Shown here: positions 20,662 through 33,348 of the stretch, in pieces
Layout: every line of letters begins with the position of its first letter
Numbering within the stretch: the stretch's first letter is position 1
Translations under genes and position numbers: made by a program
Notes under the pieces: generated by a model
What the model was told of the DNA's origin: nothing
What the model saw: the letters and a program-made list of their open reading frames with translations, nothing else
The model's database searches: none
Assembly (NCBI GenBank): GCA_037893225.1
Contig: JAZGUH010000529.1
Coordinates: forward strand, 1,488,001 to 1,552,000
Source of the DNA: Hippasteria phrygiana
Lineage: Eukaryota; Echinodermata; Asteroidea; Valvatida; Goniasteridae
Reading direction: 5' to 3'
Length of the DNA stretch: 64,000 nucleotides

Positions 20662-21495
20662 CAGGGTGTCCCACAAAAGAGGAAACCAACCTTTTCAGGT
20701 AAATTACCCAAAAACCAAATATTGTATTCCCCATAGTGGTATGTTCAGGTGAAAGGTCGTCTTGTCTTCTTTCATATGATATGAAATTATGATGGTAGCA
20801 TCATGCATGACTGATCAGAGACAATTTGAAGTTACTATTTCAGATTTGGTTTTGTTCAGGATAAGTGGGGCATTTATGTACACATCATGATTTACGGAAT
20901 AAGGAGGTCTGTGATGAAAATCAATAATTTTCTTTTAACACTTCTTTTGATTCCATTTCTTACATGGGAATAAATTTCCCCGGAAATGTAGTTGTCCAAA
21001 GTTCAATGTCCTTCAACATGCCCACCAATACCTGTCCACACAAGCCTGTGCCCTGGTTCTCATTGCCCTCACTGCACGTCGGATCACGTCCCTCCGCTGC
21101 CGCACTGCCTCAACCTCTGTGATGATTCTGTCACGCAGGTCATGAATGTCTCGAGGCGGAGAGGTGTAGACCTTACTTTTGAGATAACCCCACAAGAAGA
21201 AATTGCACGGAGTGAGGTCTGGGGATCTGGGTGGCCACTCGTCACAGACCTCCTTATTCCTCGAGTCATGATGTGTACATAAATGCCCCACTTATCCCGA
21301 ACAAAACCAAATCTGAAATAGCAACTTCAAATTGTCTCTGATCAGTCATGCATGATGCTACCATCATAATTTCATATCATATGAAAAAAGACAAGATGAT
21401 CTTTCACCTAAACAATACCATTATGGGAAATAAAAAAAATTGTTGTTGGGCAATTTACCTGAAAAGATGGGTTTCCCTTTTTGTGGGACACCCAG
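20662..21495 (-). mobile_element. Mariner-family deletion derivative, 834 bp
   Basis: It is flanked by TA duplications (20660-20661, 21496-21497). Terminal inverted repeats of about 220 bp start CAGGGTGTCCCACAAAAG at the left and CTGGGTGTCCCACAAAAA at the right on the opposite strand. Between the arms only a C-terminal transposase fragment remains. The empty paralogous site near 58796-58797 confirms the boundaries. Confidence 0.9.
21013..21291 (-). pseudogene. Mariner transposase C-terminal fragment
   Basis: WPPRSPDLTPCNFFLWGYLK is the conserved mariner-family block around the last catalytic Asp (SPDLTPCD/N). Here that position is Asn (NFF), and the upstream two-thirds of the enzyme, including the DNA-binding helices and first two Asp residues, is absent. 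It cannot be active. Confidence 0.85.
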
Positions 21496-21620
21496 TATTC
21501 ACACACAACTTTAAACAGGTCAGTGTTTCAGTATTTGTTAGCACCCTATAAAATACTAACCCCCAAATCCATTTATTTCTGAAAATTACAGCAAAAGCAA
21601 ATGGTGTACACTACGGAAAT

Positions 21621-23061
21621 CCCTTTCCTCTGTAGCCAGGAACTTTTGAATTCCACCTAAAAGAAACTGTAAACTCGCAATTGAATCAGTGATTCGCGGA
21701 TGTGTTTTTAAGTTTCGCAACCTTGGATGAGCCAAGGATGTGGTGCAGCCAAGTACACCCTTGTATAACAGAGGCGGAGACAGTGGGGGTTATGAGTTAG
21801 ACATATTTATCGTATTTATTTTTATTCTTCGTTGTATTTTTTCTTCCTACAGTAACAGTTTGCCTATAAACTCGCCTACATTTTTATTCGTATTCTTTTG
21901 CTTTTACTGGTAGAAAAAAAATCGGTTGGGTCTGCCCCCAGTGTCAAGGATCTGCCCCTTTTGTTAAACACACTATCGCAAAAAGAAGCCTATGTATGAC
22001 ATACACAAAAAAGAAAAGGAAATGTCCAAGTTGTTTTCCCTCGTTTATCTGTAAGTCTTCATGAAGAGCTCAAGTGTTTGAGAGAAATTACTCTTTTGAT
22101 AAACAGTAGCGCAACCAAGTAGTTGCCTTTGGTAGGCGTCACACACATCAGTAATGCTGTCAATGTCGTATATTATAACGTGCTCTGGTATCTTTATAAA
22201 TTTGGTATATTATGCATTAATATGAAGCATAAAATACTTACATTTGAGCAGTAAACCACTAAAGTGTATCACCGTGCTATCAACTGTGATTAAACAATAA
22301 CCAATTATAACCCAAATTTTAGCTTACTCTATTAAGCGCATGTTTACTAGTTTACATTTATTATGAGTGGAACCATGTAAATGATACAGTACAAATCTTC
22401 AAAAATTCATGAACTTTTATCACGCTTTTTTACTTGATCAATTTAACATGCATTACACTGCAATTTTTCAATCAATGCCTATTTGCAGTGAATCATTCCT
22501 CCAATTTTATAAAGGTATATCTTAAGTTAAATTGCTCGTGTCCGAATAATGTAGATTTATCAACAAAGTGTATTCCACAATGAGTAAATATGCAATTTCT
22601 GATAAAATATGTAATTTTTGTTTTGTTTTAATTTGTAAATGACACTACACAGTTAAATGTTCAACCAACCCTAAAACCATTCTGTAAACCCAAATATTAA
22701 ATCTCTCTTACCCTCAGATACCTGTCTATTTTTGTAATGAAGTTATGATAGAGAAATGAGTCCATGACTCTGGAGTTCATTGGACACACAATACTTTGAA
22801 TATGAAAACAGACTTAGAACACCATAATTAGCAAGTCTTCTCCCCCCGCAATCAACCAACTATAGCATAATTATTTCTATGAAATGCATATGTAGGCCTA
22901 TTATTATATTCTCCTTAAAAAGTCGAAATCATGCGTCTGCGCAAAATGCCGATCAGAACTTTCACAGATAAGCAGCCACTACACCCTCAGATGGTAAAAA
23001 GCCCGTACTTTAAAAAAAACTATATCCTGCTCAAGCATGGAAAATACGACTTGTAATCAGT
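21621..23061. other. Intergenic AT-rich stretch
   Basis: No gene or clear repeat is seen. The 3' UTR of the crystallin-aerolysin gene must start here. A possible minus-strand AATAAA lies near 22358-22363, too far away to be convincing. Confidence 0.4.
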
Positions 23062-23574
23062 TTAAAGAGGTGTTTCCTTATAATCCACCTGCAGGTTGTA
23101 GCTCTGTGTTCCCCGGTAGGTTCCAACCTCCTTCCAGCGCTTGTTGCCTTTCTTCAGTATAGCTGTGAAAGGCACGTCAATTTTGCCTTGCTGGATGTTG
23201 ACCTGTACCCGTAGCATGGTGTTAGCCGTAACCGTTGCTGGCAGGGTGAAGCTCCACTCTTCAGACTGCGTGTTCTGCTCACCGTGATTCTCGCCGATGG
23301 CGAAGGTGTTGGTCACACCCACCGTGATCTTGCCTTCGGCGATGACTGGCACGCCGGTGCTGAAGGTGGTTTCCACGCTGACTGCAGTGGTGTTCTGCCA
23401 GTGCCATTCGAAGGTTTTGGTGGTAGTCACGGTACGAGTTGTACTCCAGGAGGCTACTTGGTCTGAGCTAGTGTCGTTCCGTTGAGACAGATTGACCAGG
23501 GCAACAGGGGTAGTGTTGAGAAGTCCAGCGGCGATATCATACTCCATGCTCACCACCTCAGTTGGAAAGTAGGG
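23062..23574 (-). CDS. Crystallin-aerolysin gene, exon 6: aerolysin-like domain
   Basis: The acceptor is TTTCAG before 23574 and the stop TAA is at 23064-23062. The whole pore-forming module is one exon of 171 codons. It shows alternating Ser/Thr-rich strands (TTRTVTTTKTFEWHWQ, VSVETTFSTGVPVIAEGKI, VGVTNTFAIGENHGEQ), the pattern of an insertion loop flanked by long beta strands. Confidence 0.85.
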   Translation of the reverse strand, partial: PYFPTEVVSMEYDIAAGLLNTTPVALVNLSQRNDTSSDQVASWSTTRTVTTTKTFEWHWQNTTAVSVETTFSTGVPVIAEGKITVGVTNTFAIGENHGEQNTQSEEWSFTLPATVTANTMLRVQVNIQQGKIDVPFTAILKKGNKRWKEVGTYRGTQSYNLQVDYKETPL

Positions 23575-26500
23575 CTGAAAGTTTAAAAAGAAAAGGTTCC
23601 CAGATTATTGATTCCTTTCGAGACCTTTTTTTGCCCTTGGTGGCACCATTTCAAACATGCATCTTATACTTCGAAATACATATATGCCACATACATGTCG
23701 CCGCCGCCAATCTGTGTGACTAAAAAGGGGTGGGGGCTCAAGCCACTCTCCCAGCCCTAGGCTACCCCCCCCCCCCCCCTCCTCCCATCCCGGGTGCGCC
23801 ACCATTGGAATGATCATAGAAATGCCCTGTACCCGTCATCATTTCCAGGGGCTAATTTCACGGAGCTGCTAAACACGAATTTGCTGAGCTTTCGAGCCAA
23901 AATTTCAACTGCTTGTGACATGCAGGTGGATTGTACTCAGCAGGAAAATTTGCTAAATGCAGTATACATGTATTGTGCTAAGTAGCTCCCGAAAGAGGGT
24001 CCGTATGATTTTAACCCCAACGGGCCGTTAATGTTTTAAGTACAGTGTAACTGAATCACCTCTTTGATAGGGCGAAGTGATGAGATCTGATCATTGGCAC
24101 CTCTCCAGTTGTCCCAGTGAGAGTAGGACCCTTCAGTTACAATGTACTGTTTGCCTTCATAGCCCGCGTGCTCGTATAAGATCCATCTGCATAAACAAGT
24201 ACAAGGGCATAAATCAATGAATTTTAGACGCTGCTTACTAACAATGTAATATACCCAGCACGATATGGGGTTGAGGGGTACCCAGGCGCGTCGCAACGGG
24301 GGCGGCCGAGGCGGCCATGGCCGCTCCACTTAAAAAAAAAATCATCAATAAATAAATATATAATGATGAGACGTCACCTATATCACCGCGCGCGCGGAAG
24401 CAAAACACAAAAAAAACACTCCACATTGGTCTGAGATAGATATGTGTTAAAGGAGGGTGGTGATAAGAGTAGGATCATTATTTTGTCCTGTTAACATGAT
24501 TAAATAAACCGTATTGACGGTCTTGCCCGGCAGGTCTGCATATCTGTAATCGGTGTGTAATGGAAATTGACCAGTTGGTGGCGCGATTCCAATGGAATAC
24601 AGACATCTATATAACAACAAGCACCAGATTTGCTTGAAGTTTACAAACGGCAAACTTTTTGAATGACTGAGGTCAAGTGAGGTTAATTATTAACATCGTG
24701 ATCTAAGCTTGTATGTATAAATTCATTTGATTAATGTTTGCATAATATAGAACAAACACGTTCTCAACTTTCGAAATTTAAACAGCTAGGATCTAATGAT
24801 AGTAGTATGATATACATGTAAGTTAAATTTTCCAATAAACGCTAATTTGTGTCTAATTTTGAACATAAAGCTGAACGATGTATCATGTATGTATGTGTAT
24901 ACATTTGTTTGTAATGATTGCATGTTTTACGTACGATAACAGAGCTACATCTAAAACAAAATTTAGAGGTAAAAATGTAGTTTATCATATGTAAAAATTC
25001 ACATGGTAAATAGACAATCTTTAGCGCATAATGTTTTTCTTTTTAGAGTTATGTATATTGATTTAAGTTAGGCACTTAATTTTTAGGCATATAACTCAAA
25101 ATTAATACAAAACCTCACAAAAATAATGTCTCGGAAGTAAAACAAATAAAGAAGCCAGTTGTGCGTCACATTAGATACATTCAAATTCATTTTGCAAGTC
25201 TATCAATATGTTCAGTGTAGGTGACAGAGGACTATATCCGATTTGATGAGTAGTCTCCTCCATACTAGCATTTAAAGACAATGTTATGTGTTATCATCAT
25301 TAGTTTGAACCTTGGCTTTAACAAGATGCTCTCCGAGGTTTTGAGTGCGTCTATGAGCTAAAATGGGAGGACTAGGAAATATTTTACAGTTTTTGATTTT
25401 AAGATGGGCCTATATGCCAATTATTCAAGAGGGCCTGTTTAATAACGTTGTGGAAAGTAATGCGTGCAGAATATTGTAGCGCCGGTGCCGGTCGGCCGGC
25501 AGAGGGATCCAGCACGGACCAACCGTGGGACCGTAGCGATGGGACCCCTGCTGGCCGGCAAGGGAGACCAGTTGCCGGATGAGGGCGCCAGCGCAGTAGA
25601 GTTTTCTTTGGTAACGACAATGTGCGTTTCTTGGAAGTTGGAATCGAGTTGTTCTTGTGAATTGTGCTGAGAAACAAAGGCCCAGTGCCCCGAAATCCCA
25701 GAAGAAGGGTACTTGTATTCCTTTTGTCAGATGTGGGAATTACCCCACGTTTGATCGACGTTACAATACCATGCGACTTCTTCCTTGTTTTTAGGAACGT
25801 CGTCAACAAATTTGTTTCTTTGCTTGAAGTAAATGCATGCTAAACAGTTTTCTACATCAATTTCGTCATAACACTGTTTAATAAGTTTAGATTTGAAGAA
25901 ATTTAGTCTGTGGATAAAATCATTTTCGTATAATTATCGTATCACCTCGCCCGTTACCATGCCACAGAAGCATGCTTTTGGGTGAGACGAATCTCTTGAA
26001 AGATATTGAACAGCGTCGGAAGGTTTTGTCTAACATTTTATATCTAAAAAATGTGAGTTTTCAAATCTTAGTCCTTTGATCTTTTGCTGCGTTCCATGTG
26101 TTGTGACATCATGCTATCATAAAACAGAATGGATATGGAAGCAAATCAAAAATGAAAGACTAACATATCAATAAATGAGTGAATGTTGGTCAAACGGTGA
26201 TAATGGAAATTGGTTTGTGTACTTCAGTTTTCCGCCTTTTGAAATGTTAATACCTCTGTGATTTTAAATCAATATTGGTGGTCTCTGCCGGATTCCTGGA
26301 CATTTCAAGCAATTTCAAAACAACAAAAACCCTACAGTTTACACATGCAGGGGCTTCTTCGCCCCTGGACACCACCAGGGGCCCTTAAGCGGGCCCCTGG
26401 ACCCCACGCCGTAAGATGCTCGATATGCTCGCAAACTCCCTTCGCTCGCAGGGATCGTTACTAAATGGCCGCCCCACTTGTTAACACCTTGCTACGCCCC

Positions 26501-29500
26501 CGGGGGTACCCCCTTCTGTCCCTATACCCTATACACACTCCAGACTATTGTTACCTAACCATCCCCCTAGATTTCTGAAAATAATTCATGAGATTCCGGG
26601 AACACAATGACCAAAACAAAAGAGGGGTTCCATCTGCCCCATATCGTGCTTCATATGCAACGTAAATAACTGTCCAAAAAAACTTTTGAACTTTTGAGGT
26701 TTTACAAACTGATTGAAACACAATGTACAGCAATGCAAATTGGCTGGAAGTGGGATTAGCAACAACGTATTAAAGCGCTGTTTAAAGCAGGTGTACAGTA
26801 ATGATGATAATATCACTCATGTCGAGAACCTCACAGAGACAGTTTCAATCTATATAAGTTAAAAATTCCTTTTCTAGCCGAATTTGAATAATGATGTCCT
26901 TCTTTTTTTCCTTTAATGTTTCATTAATCTTAGTAGTTTTTGTAATGTTATAATTTGTTTTATCTGAATTTATTGTTCGTTGTTATACAGGGACCTCAGG
27001 GATAGCAGTTTTTAAACTGATGGGGCTATACCATGTCTTAAATACAACTGTAAATATATGTACACAAAACCTTTGAAGTTATTTTGGGGCATTGTTCTTT
27101 TTCCCAGGGTATTGATATTTCCGGGGGGTGATTCTATGGACCTTCCCTTACCAAAACGTGTATGTTTATATATGAATTGTAGAGGACACAGGGAGCCACA
27201 GTTAAATCATTGTTGTGTTCTAAGGGAGGTCTTTTATTGCACGCGGTCCTCGCAGGTACAAACGTGCACTTAGTCTGTATGCGAATGTTAAAGAAAAGGG
27301 ACAATAAAGAAGACAAAGCCTTGTCCTCAGTAGTACATGTATAATAAAACATATCTGTGTGAGAGGATATAAAAACGATATATACCCTCATCCTCTGGTT
27401 TTAGGTCCCTGTCCAGCTCAACAGCTTTTTTGATTGAAATCAGTTGGTAACGGTAATTATTATAGTTTTTAGTGATAACCATGCCACTGCTTTTTCAGAC
27501 TTTTTTCTGGTCTGTAATACACATGTATGCAATATATCTCTGCTCTGCCGCAACACAACCACCTGACCCGGCAGATCTGGCTTTCCACTTACATTCCGGC
27601 TTTGACCTTGAGGGAGGAGGTCTCGTCGTTGAAACCGTAGTATTTTAGGTCGTCTATTCCGTACGTGAAGTTCACGGAATTTCCACCGTAGTTGGTGTGT
27701 TGATAGAGCACGATGTTCGGCGATTCTCCAATGTCCTACAGAATGTGCAATATGTCAAACAGTAAACTAAGAAAGATTCAAACAACACCTCGATATTTAA
27801 GAAAAAATGGCATTTAAGCTGATAGCGGTAGTATGGAGAAAAAAATGATTTAACTGACATCTCCATGCAGCTTGCAATACAATACAGACCTTGACCGTAA
27901 TTAAGCTGGTGCATTTCCTCAGAACTGAACCAAATACTGGCGCAGCGGAAAGTAATCGCTCGTAAGGCTAGTATGCAGTGCCACATTCACAGAGACATCA
28001 AGAAGTCCCAGTAGGTCGGGGACCAACAGAACAGTTTATAGATGGACGGAAAGACAAATCATCAGAGGGACGATCAAGGGGACGATCAACATACGAAACT
28101 GCAAAAGCATTTTAAATCGTGTGTGTCTTGCATTTCCTGATTATCGAAAAATACGCATCAGTCAGACTGCTGAACGTGGAGGCCTGCAAAAAGTGGAGGC
28201 CTACATTACAATGGAAGCCCACACTTTCACAAATTGTACAAATCCATGCTCAACAGGTAAATTGAAACCTGACATTTAAAACACTTGATAAGAGACAAAT
28301 GAGGACATTTTGTTCATTTGAATCATGTCAAATAAATATAGTACAAGATTAGAGTTTATACCGCACCTCTTCTGCAAGGAATCTGAAGGCTGTATTTTAG
28401 ACTGCAGTCGATTCGATATACATTTTACGACGAAAACAATGAAATAGAACACGTACCGGGTTCAGCTTCTTCAGAGAAGACAGCTGGTCATTGGAACCTT
28501 TCCAGTGGCCCCAGTTGGGATAATCACCTTCCTCCAAGATGTACTGCCTGCCGTTGAAGTTGGAATGTTCATACCCCACCCACCTGAAGCAAAGTACAAA
28601 ATCATGCAACATTTATTTTCTAGATTGAAGTTTAGAATAGAAAATCGGACGGGGCCAACCTACCTAAATGTATTTTCCTGTACTAGAGAGAACTGCCATT
28701 ATCTGCCACGAAGTGGACCGTGGCTTTCCAAACAAACTTTCCAAATAAAAAATCACAGTAATAATCACTGCGCGTTTGCGCCAGCGTCATGCCAAACGAC
28801 AGCTCCTCGAAATTAATTTGTTTCTTTGAGAACAATCCTCCAAACTACAAAGCGGGTAAAGACAATTACAAGAAACAAACTGTCAAAGAAAAATAGGAAA
28901 AAAGACACTAAACATAGACGGATTCGAGTCTGCAACGTCGGGATTGTTAATTTGACATATGTCTTCTGCAATAAATTTCTAGTGCTCAACTAGTGCAGAC
29001 CCCCCAAAATGCCGTTTGTGTATAGATTACTAAACGAATTTATGCACGACTACGCAACGTTAAAGATATACTGCCCTTTTTTGGGCGTGGCACCCCCAAA
29101 AAGGACCTTTTTGGTTTGTCTCTTGGGAATTGCTTCTTTTTTCTAGGAATAAAAAAAGTATTCGCTTTTGAATGAGACATCGAACGAAAAATCCGTCCAC
29201 ATTTAGTTATCGAACAATATTGCTTTCGAATTACTGGTGACCCGCACCTCAACAAAGCATGAATAATTCATGACCCAAAAGGCTGCGATTTTTCCCCACT
29301 GCTCGCGAGCTCATTTATATTGTGTGCTCCCACAGGTAATATTGAATAAAAGGTCGATCGTTGCGGCCTATAGATGGGACTGATTTTAAAAATATTTGTG
29401 CAGATCAAGCATTTGTTACACGTGACTTCCAACTCGGGGATTCCGTTCACAAAAACGACCAATGTGTGGGTCTATTATTGGCATAGAGCCGGGGGGGGGG

Positions 29501-31021
29501 GGGGGGGGGCACATTTAGACCTGGGACCAAAGTTTGAACATTCGGCTGTGCTGCGGTGATGTATATATGGGCTGGATACCCGTCGTAGTAAACTCCCCTA
29601 TACTGCAAGGTTTCATGTGTTTGATTGGTAAATCTGCGGCACGGTTTCGCATCTCGGGCTGCCAAAATGAATGTTTCGTGTGTGTGAGACGGGACTCAAA
29701 AAGGTCAATTTTGAATCTCTTTCAGATAAAGTGTTATAACGATAGAAAAGATAAAGGATGTACCTTTTCACAAGAACATAGGTCGATATGTCCAATCGCA
29801 TTGAATGTGATAAAATGGCTTTTTTCTTACTATAACTTCTACTGGCGACAGGTGCATCTATTGCACATGCCCACCGGCAGTCAATCATGGGCACGTCATT
29901 GCTATCAATATCTATACGTTTTCATACGAATCTTTTTCGTGAAAGAGGCGCGAAAGCAAACCAAAATACAAGCCTTTTTTGGGAGGGTTGCAAACGCCCA
30001 AAATATAAGAAATGATTTCTTTTAATTGACGAAGACCACGGCCACTTTAAAACTTGAGCTAAGTCTAACTACTTACACGCTTCCGAAAACTTTAATGGAC
30101 GACACTCGATCATTGAAGCCGATTGAACTCAGTTGACTTATGTCTTGAGTGACCTCTCGTGAAGCCCCATTGAAGTCAGTGTCTTGGTATATGACAATCT
30201 AGGCCAAAATACATTATACAGGGAAAAATATCAACAGGAAAACATTAAACATCACGTTGAAACAACCACATAGACCTAATTTCATTTCCTAAATATACTG
30301 GAAATCTGAGAAAAGAAAACCACGATGTTTAAACATATATTTTAATGAATTTCAAGTTTCAACATGACTTTCTGCTGTTTGTCGTGAGGCCTGATTATTG
30401 TGTTCTAAAACTGTCACTGTACTGTATGATTATTGATTGCCTCCGCAAATATGAATTTTAGAGGGTAAATGATTTTAATAAAATCCGCCATCGCTTTGTT
30501 CTTGTTAAATAAAGAGAGCAACATGCAGGACGAGCCAAAAATCCCGAGGTTTTGGAATGTACATGTACATGTACATTCCAAAACCCCGGGATTTATGTCC
30601 ACAGTTTTTTTTTACATGATACTGGCCATTTATTCGTCCATCTTGGAATTATATATATATCGTGGGAGACAAAGACCACAGCTGTGAATTTGAGTTGCAT
30701 TCCGTTAGGATTGACGCTATAGGAAACGTGTATACCAGCATAGTGACTTTACCCGAATTTGGACTAAAAGTTACAATCTTACTCGACTTTATTCCTATCA
30801 GTTTTATATTTGTTCGTCTGCATGTTCATGTTTTGTTAATATCCTAGAGGAAAAAACCCAAACATAATGCGAAGCCTGTAAGACTGGACCAAAATGTGTA
30901 AACTCCGTGTCGTTAAAAATGTCACATTCAACAATGCCGTCTCTAACATATCATATCCCAAAGGAGGAAGGATTTTTCTAGTGATATTAAGATAAAAAGA
31001 TAAGCTGACCTTTGCAGTCAT
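23062..31021 (-). CDS. Beta/gamma-crystallin fused to aerolysin-like domain (complete gene model)
   Basis: Six coding exons on the minus strand: 31021-31010, 30198-30077, 28583-28457, 27735-27593, 24186-24060, 23574-23062. Junction phases are 0, 2, 0, 2, 0, and every join is in frame with GT-AG sites. The total is 1,044 nt, 347 residues plus stop. Residues 1-177 are four Greek-key motifs in two crystallin domains. Each carries a calcium-type (N/D)(N/D)xx(S/T)S site (NDRVSS, NDQLSS, NDETSS, NDQISS). Residues 178-347 form an aerolysin-fold domain with Ser/Thr-rich amphipathic strands. This architecture and length match vertebrate epidermal differentiation-specific protein/EP37 and the amphibian beta-gamma-CAT alpha subunit, which form membrane pores or act in endolysosomal defence. 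No signal peptide is evident, as in those proteins. A non-coding first exon lies upstream of 31037 and was not located. Function is inferred from the family. Confidence 0.88.
24060..24186 (-). CDS. Crystallin-aerolysin gene, exon 5: Greek key 4
   Basis: 127 nt, the same length and phases as exon 3. It begins within a codon completed to Ile-Trp-Ile, contains YEHAGYEGKQYIVTEG and NDQISS, and ends GAG|GTGATT. Confidence 0.88.
24187..27592 (-). other. Intron 4 of the crystallin-aerolysin gene
   Basis: 3.4 kb. It contains fragments of one GC-rich repeat at 24280-24320 and, in opposite orientation, 26355-26520 (GGCCGCxCCACTT, CTACGCCCC). Otherwise it is AT-rich and empty. A minus ORF at 25399-25809 has no recognisable domain. 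Confidence 0.55.
27593..27735 (-). CDS. Crystallin-aerolysin gene, exon 4: Greek key 3
   Basis: 143 nt, acceptor CTGTAG, donor AT|GTAAGT. Contains IVLYQHTNYGGNSVNFTYG and NDETSS. It starts in phase 0 and ends in phase 2, as exon 2 does. Confidence 0.88.
28457..28583 (-). CDS. Crystallin-aerolysin gene, exon 3: Greek key 2
   Basis: 127 nt, acceptor TGCTTCAG, donor CCG|GTACGT. Contains WVGYEHSNFNGRQYILEEG and NDQLSS. It is paralogous to exon 5, indicating internal domain duplication. Confidence 0.88.
30077..30198 (-). CDS. Crystallin-aerolysin gene, exon 2: Greek key 1
   Basis: 122 nt, acceptor GGCCTAG, donor GT|GTAAGT. Starts IVIYQDTDFNGAS and contains NDRVSS. Confidence 0.88.
30542..30591. 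repeat. Palindrome with TACATG core
   Basis: The arms CCCGAGGTTTTGGAATGTAC and their complement flank (CATGTA)n, with one mismatch. It lies in intron 1 of the crystallin-aerolysin gene. Confidence 0.85.
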
Positions 31022-31037
31022 CTTGTTGCACTTGAAG
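31010..31037 (-). CDS. Crystallin-aerolysin gene, exon 1 (coding start)
   Basis: The acceptor TTTTTTTCAG precedes 31037. Sixteen bases of 5' UTR are followed by ATG at 31021-31019 and codons M-T-A-K, then donor AAG|GTCAGC. MTAK joined to IVIYQ is the typical crystallin N terminus, which fixes this as the start. Confidence 0.8.
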
Positions 31038-33348
31038 CTGAAAAAAAGAAAACGAAGAACAGCAATTAAATGCAACATGTCTAACGTGAGAAACGGGTAA
31101 GGGGCCGTCCATAAGGCCAAAAAGAATTCTTTGGTTGTCCTCCACACCCCTTCGCCAGTTGGGGACGGTCGGGCGGAATTCCCCCCCCCCCTCTTTTTAT
31201 TCCCCGGAAGTCCAACTTCAAACCATACACTAAGTAAAACAAACACACAAATGTTGTTAGGCCGATAAACAGTTTAATATACGTAATACGGCTGCCTCTT
31301 CAGCGATGGCCGCCGAGTCCTTCACTCCATCCGAACAACACATACCGTAACCCTAAGGCTGCCAGTGCTGACACTCTATGCATATACACGTTCACTTGAT
31401 GCATTTTTTTGTTTGAATATTTATTATTTAATCGTTTGTGTAAATCTACAACCAAACAATTTCAAACTAAATATTAAAATATATAGTGATTAAAGAATAT
31501 AATTACACAAATTTTGAGATTCTATTTTTTTCATAAGTTTTTTTCTCAAAAAGCGATTTTCATAACATTTTAGGCCTCATTTTATACATGTGTCATTTGT
31601 GCATTTCTGTACCGCGTGTATTTCCATCGAGTATTTATTGTGCGAAGTCACACACTGATACTAAAATATTAACTTTCAAACTCTGGAGTAAAAGTTAGAG
31701 TCCTGTCTGTGCATTACAAATAACAAAATAAAGACGGAAACGAGATTGGAACGAATCAACCAGCGAAATTGATTCGAGTTTTGGAATAAAAATTTAATTT
31801 TTTGTTTTTGTTTGGCCTAAAGTAAGTACGTAGGCCCCTACGCACGAAGGGGACGGGGGGGGGGGTGACATTGCGTGCACCATGCGTGCGTACAGGGGGA
31901 AGGGGGTCCAAACCAATGTGTACCGTACGCAAACCGACAATTAAATAACTACCATATAAATAACTACCAGGACCATCTTTTTTGCATCGAAAAACAGTTA
32001 TAACAAAGTACCCATCACCCCAACCAAAAGTAAATGTATCTTCCCAGCGCCACCGCCAGTCAACTCCGGCCTATAGACCGTGTAGGTCTCGCGCATAAAG
32101 GTCACGATTAAACTTCCAGGCACCTCCGAGCCTCCGGCTATAGGACTTTTACGTGTGGGTTATTTTGTTTAACTTTGTTTTTTACGAAGATCTGAACCAT
32201 GAAACGGCCATAAATATGGATGATAAATTCAACATTATATTTAAAATATATGATAACATGCATCACTGTCTAAATTATTGAAGAAAAGTAGAAAAAAATG
32301 TTTAACCTGAGCGTCAGATTGCAACGTCAATGGCTTATTGTCGGGAAGAGAAAGCCCGGCCCCAAAAAATCCCTGTACTGCATTCTCTGGCGCTGCGGAC
32401 GTAAGTTAACGTAGGTACATAAATTATGCGACCACCGCCTTATATACTGCATACGGACTGGCGCGCGTGAACCAGAACAATGGCGAATGACGTACGTATG
32501 ACGTACTAGACTTTTTCGTTCTCCTTTTCTCTAATTTGATATATAGCTAACATTTTGAAAATTGAAATGAAAAATTATATTTTGCTAAAAGTTTTTATCT
32601 ACCTTTCAGTAAAAAGAACAGCGTGATAACAAATTATTTCAAGAAAACTACTTGCTTATTACACGTTGAAGCTCCTTTTCGAGGTGCCCGGAAGTTCGGT
32701 TTCTCGTAAACTCTCGCACGTTCTCGAGGTCAACTTACACGCTGTAAGGCTGCAACAAAAATACTGCTTTAACTGGCAGTGTACACCAGAAGCGTATAGG
32801 CACAATTACATGTACTAGAGGTAAACAAAACAACAAAAAAGATATACATCTTGTATATCAACTGCCTCTTGTTCAAACACACATTTTTGTGAAAAGCGTT
32901 ATTCACTATCTCAATAAACCACTCAAGAAACGTCAAGAGCAAACTATGCCAAAAATAGTGTATCTGGATTTTGTTTTCGCTTTTTTGGTTCATGTGGTCA
33001 TTGACTGCTGTTTTGGTTCAAAATATATCACTGTTCAATCATTTCCAGGTCCTTTAATAAAATTTTTTGCAATTTTTTCCCGTCAACATTTTGTGACATA
33101 TTTCAGTCTTTGGATGCGGCATGCGAATCATACTACTACAGCAGGTGTACTGTGACGTTAAATGATGCTAGAATAGGGGAAACAGAGATATGCAATTCCT
33201 ACGCGTACGTGTAGGGGGGGGGGGGGGGTTGGAGCCACTGTGTATGCCATTCGTACGGGGGGGGGGGGGTAAAAAGTCGGAATTCCGAGCGTACGTTACT
33301 TTATGGACGGCCTAAAGCAAAGACGTTTGTCTGTGCCCATGTGTATAG
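31038..33348. other. Upstream intergenic DNA of the crystallin-aerolysin gene
   Basis: The 5' UTR exon and promoter should lie here or further upstream but I could not place them. The GGCCGTCCATAA motif near 31102 recurs inverted near 33300, beside G/C homopolymers (31183, 31855, 33213, 33257), so two fragments of one dispersed repeat are likely. Confidence 0.4.

Noticed and set aside
25399..25809. 136-codon minus ORF in the crystallin-aerolysin intron
   Set aside because: No domain, low-complexity basic composition, no splice logic.
28930..29000. tRNA-like GGATTCGAGTCTGC T-arm near 28920
   Set aside because: No acceptor or anticodon stem could be paired around it.
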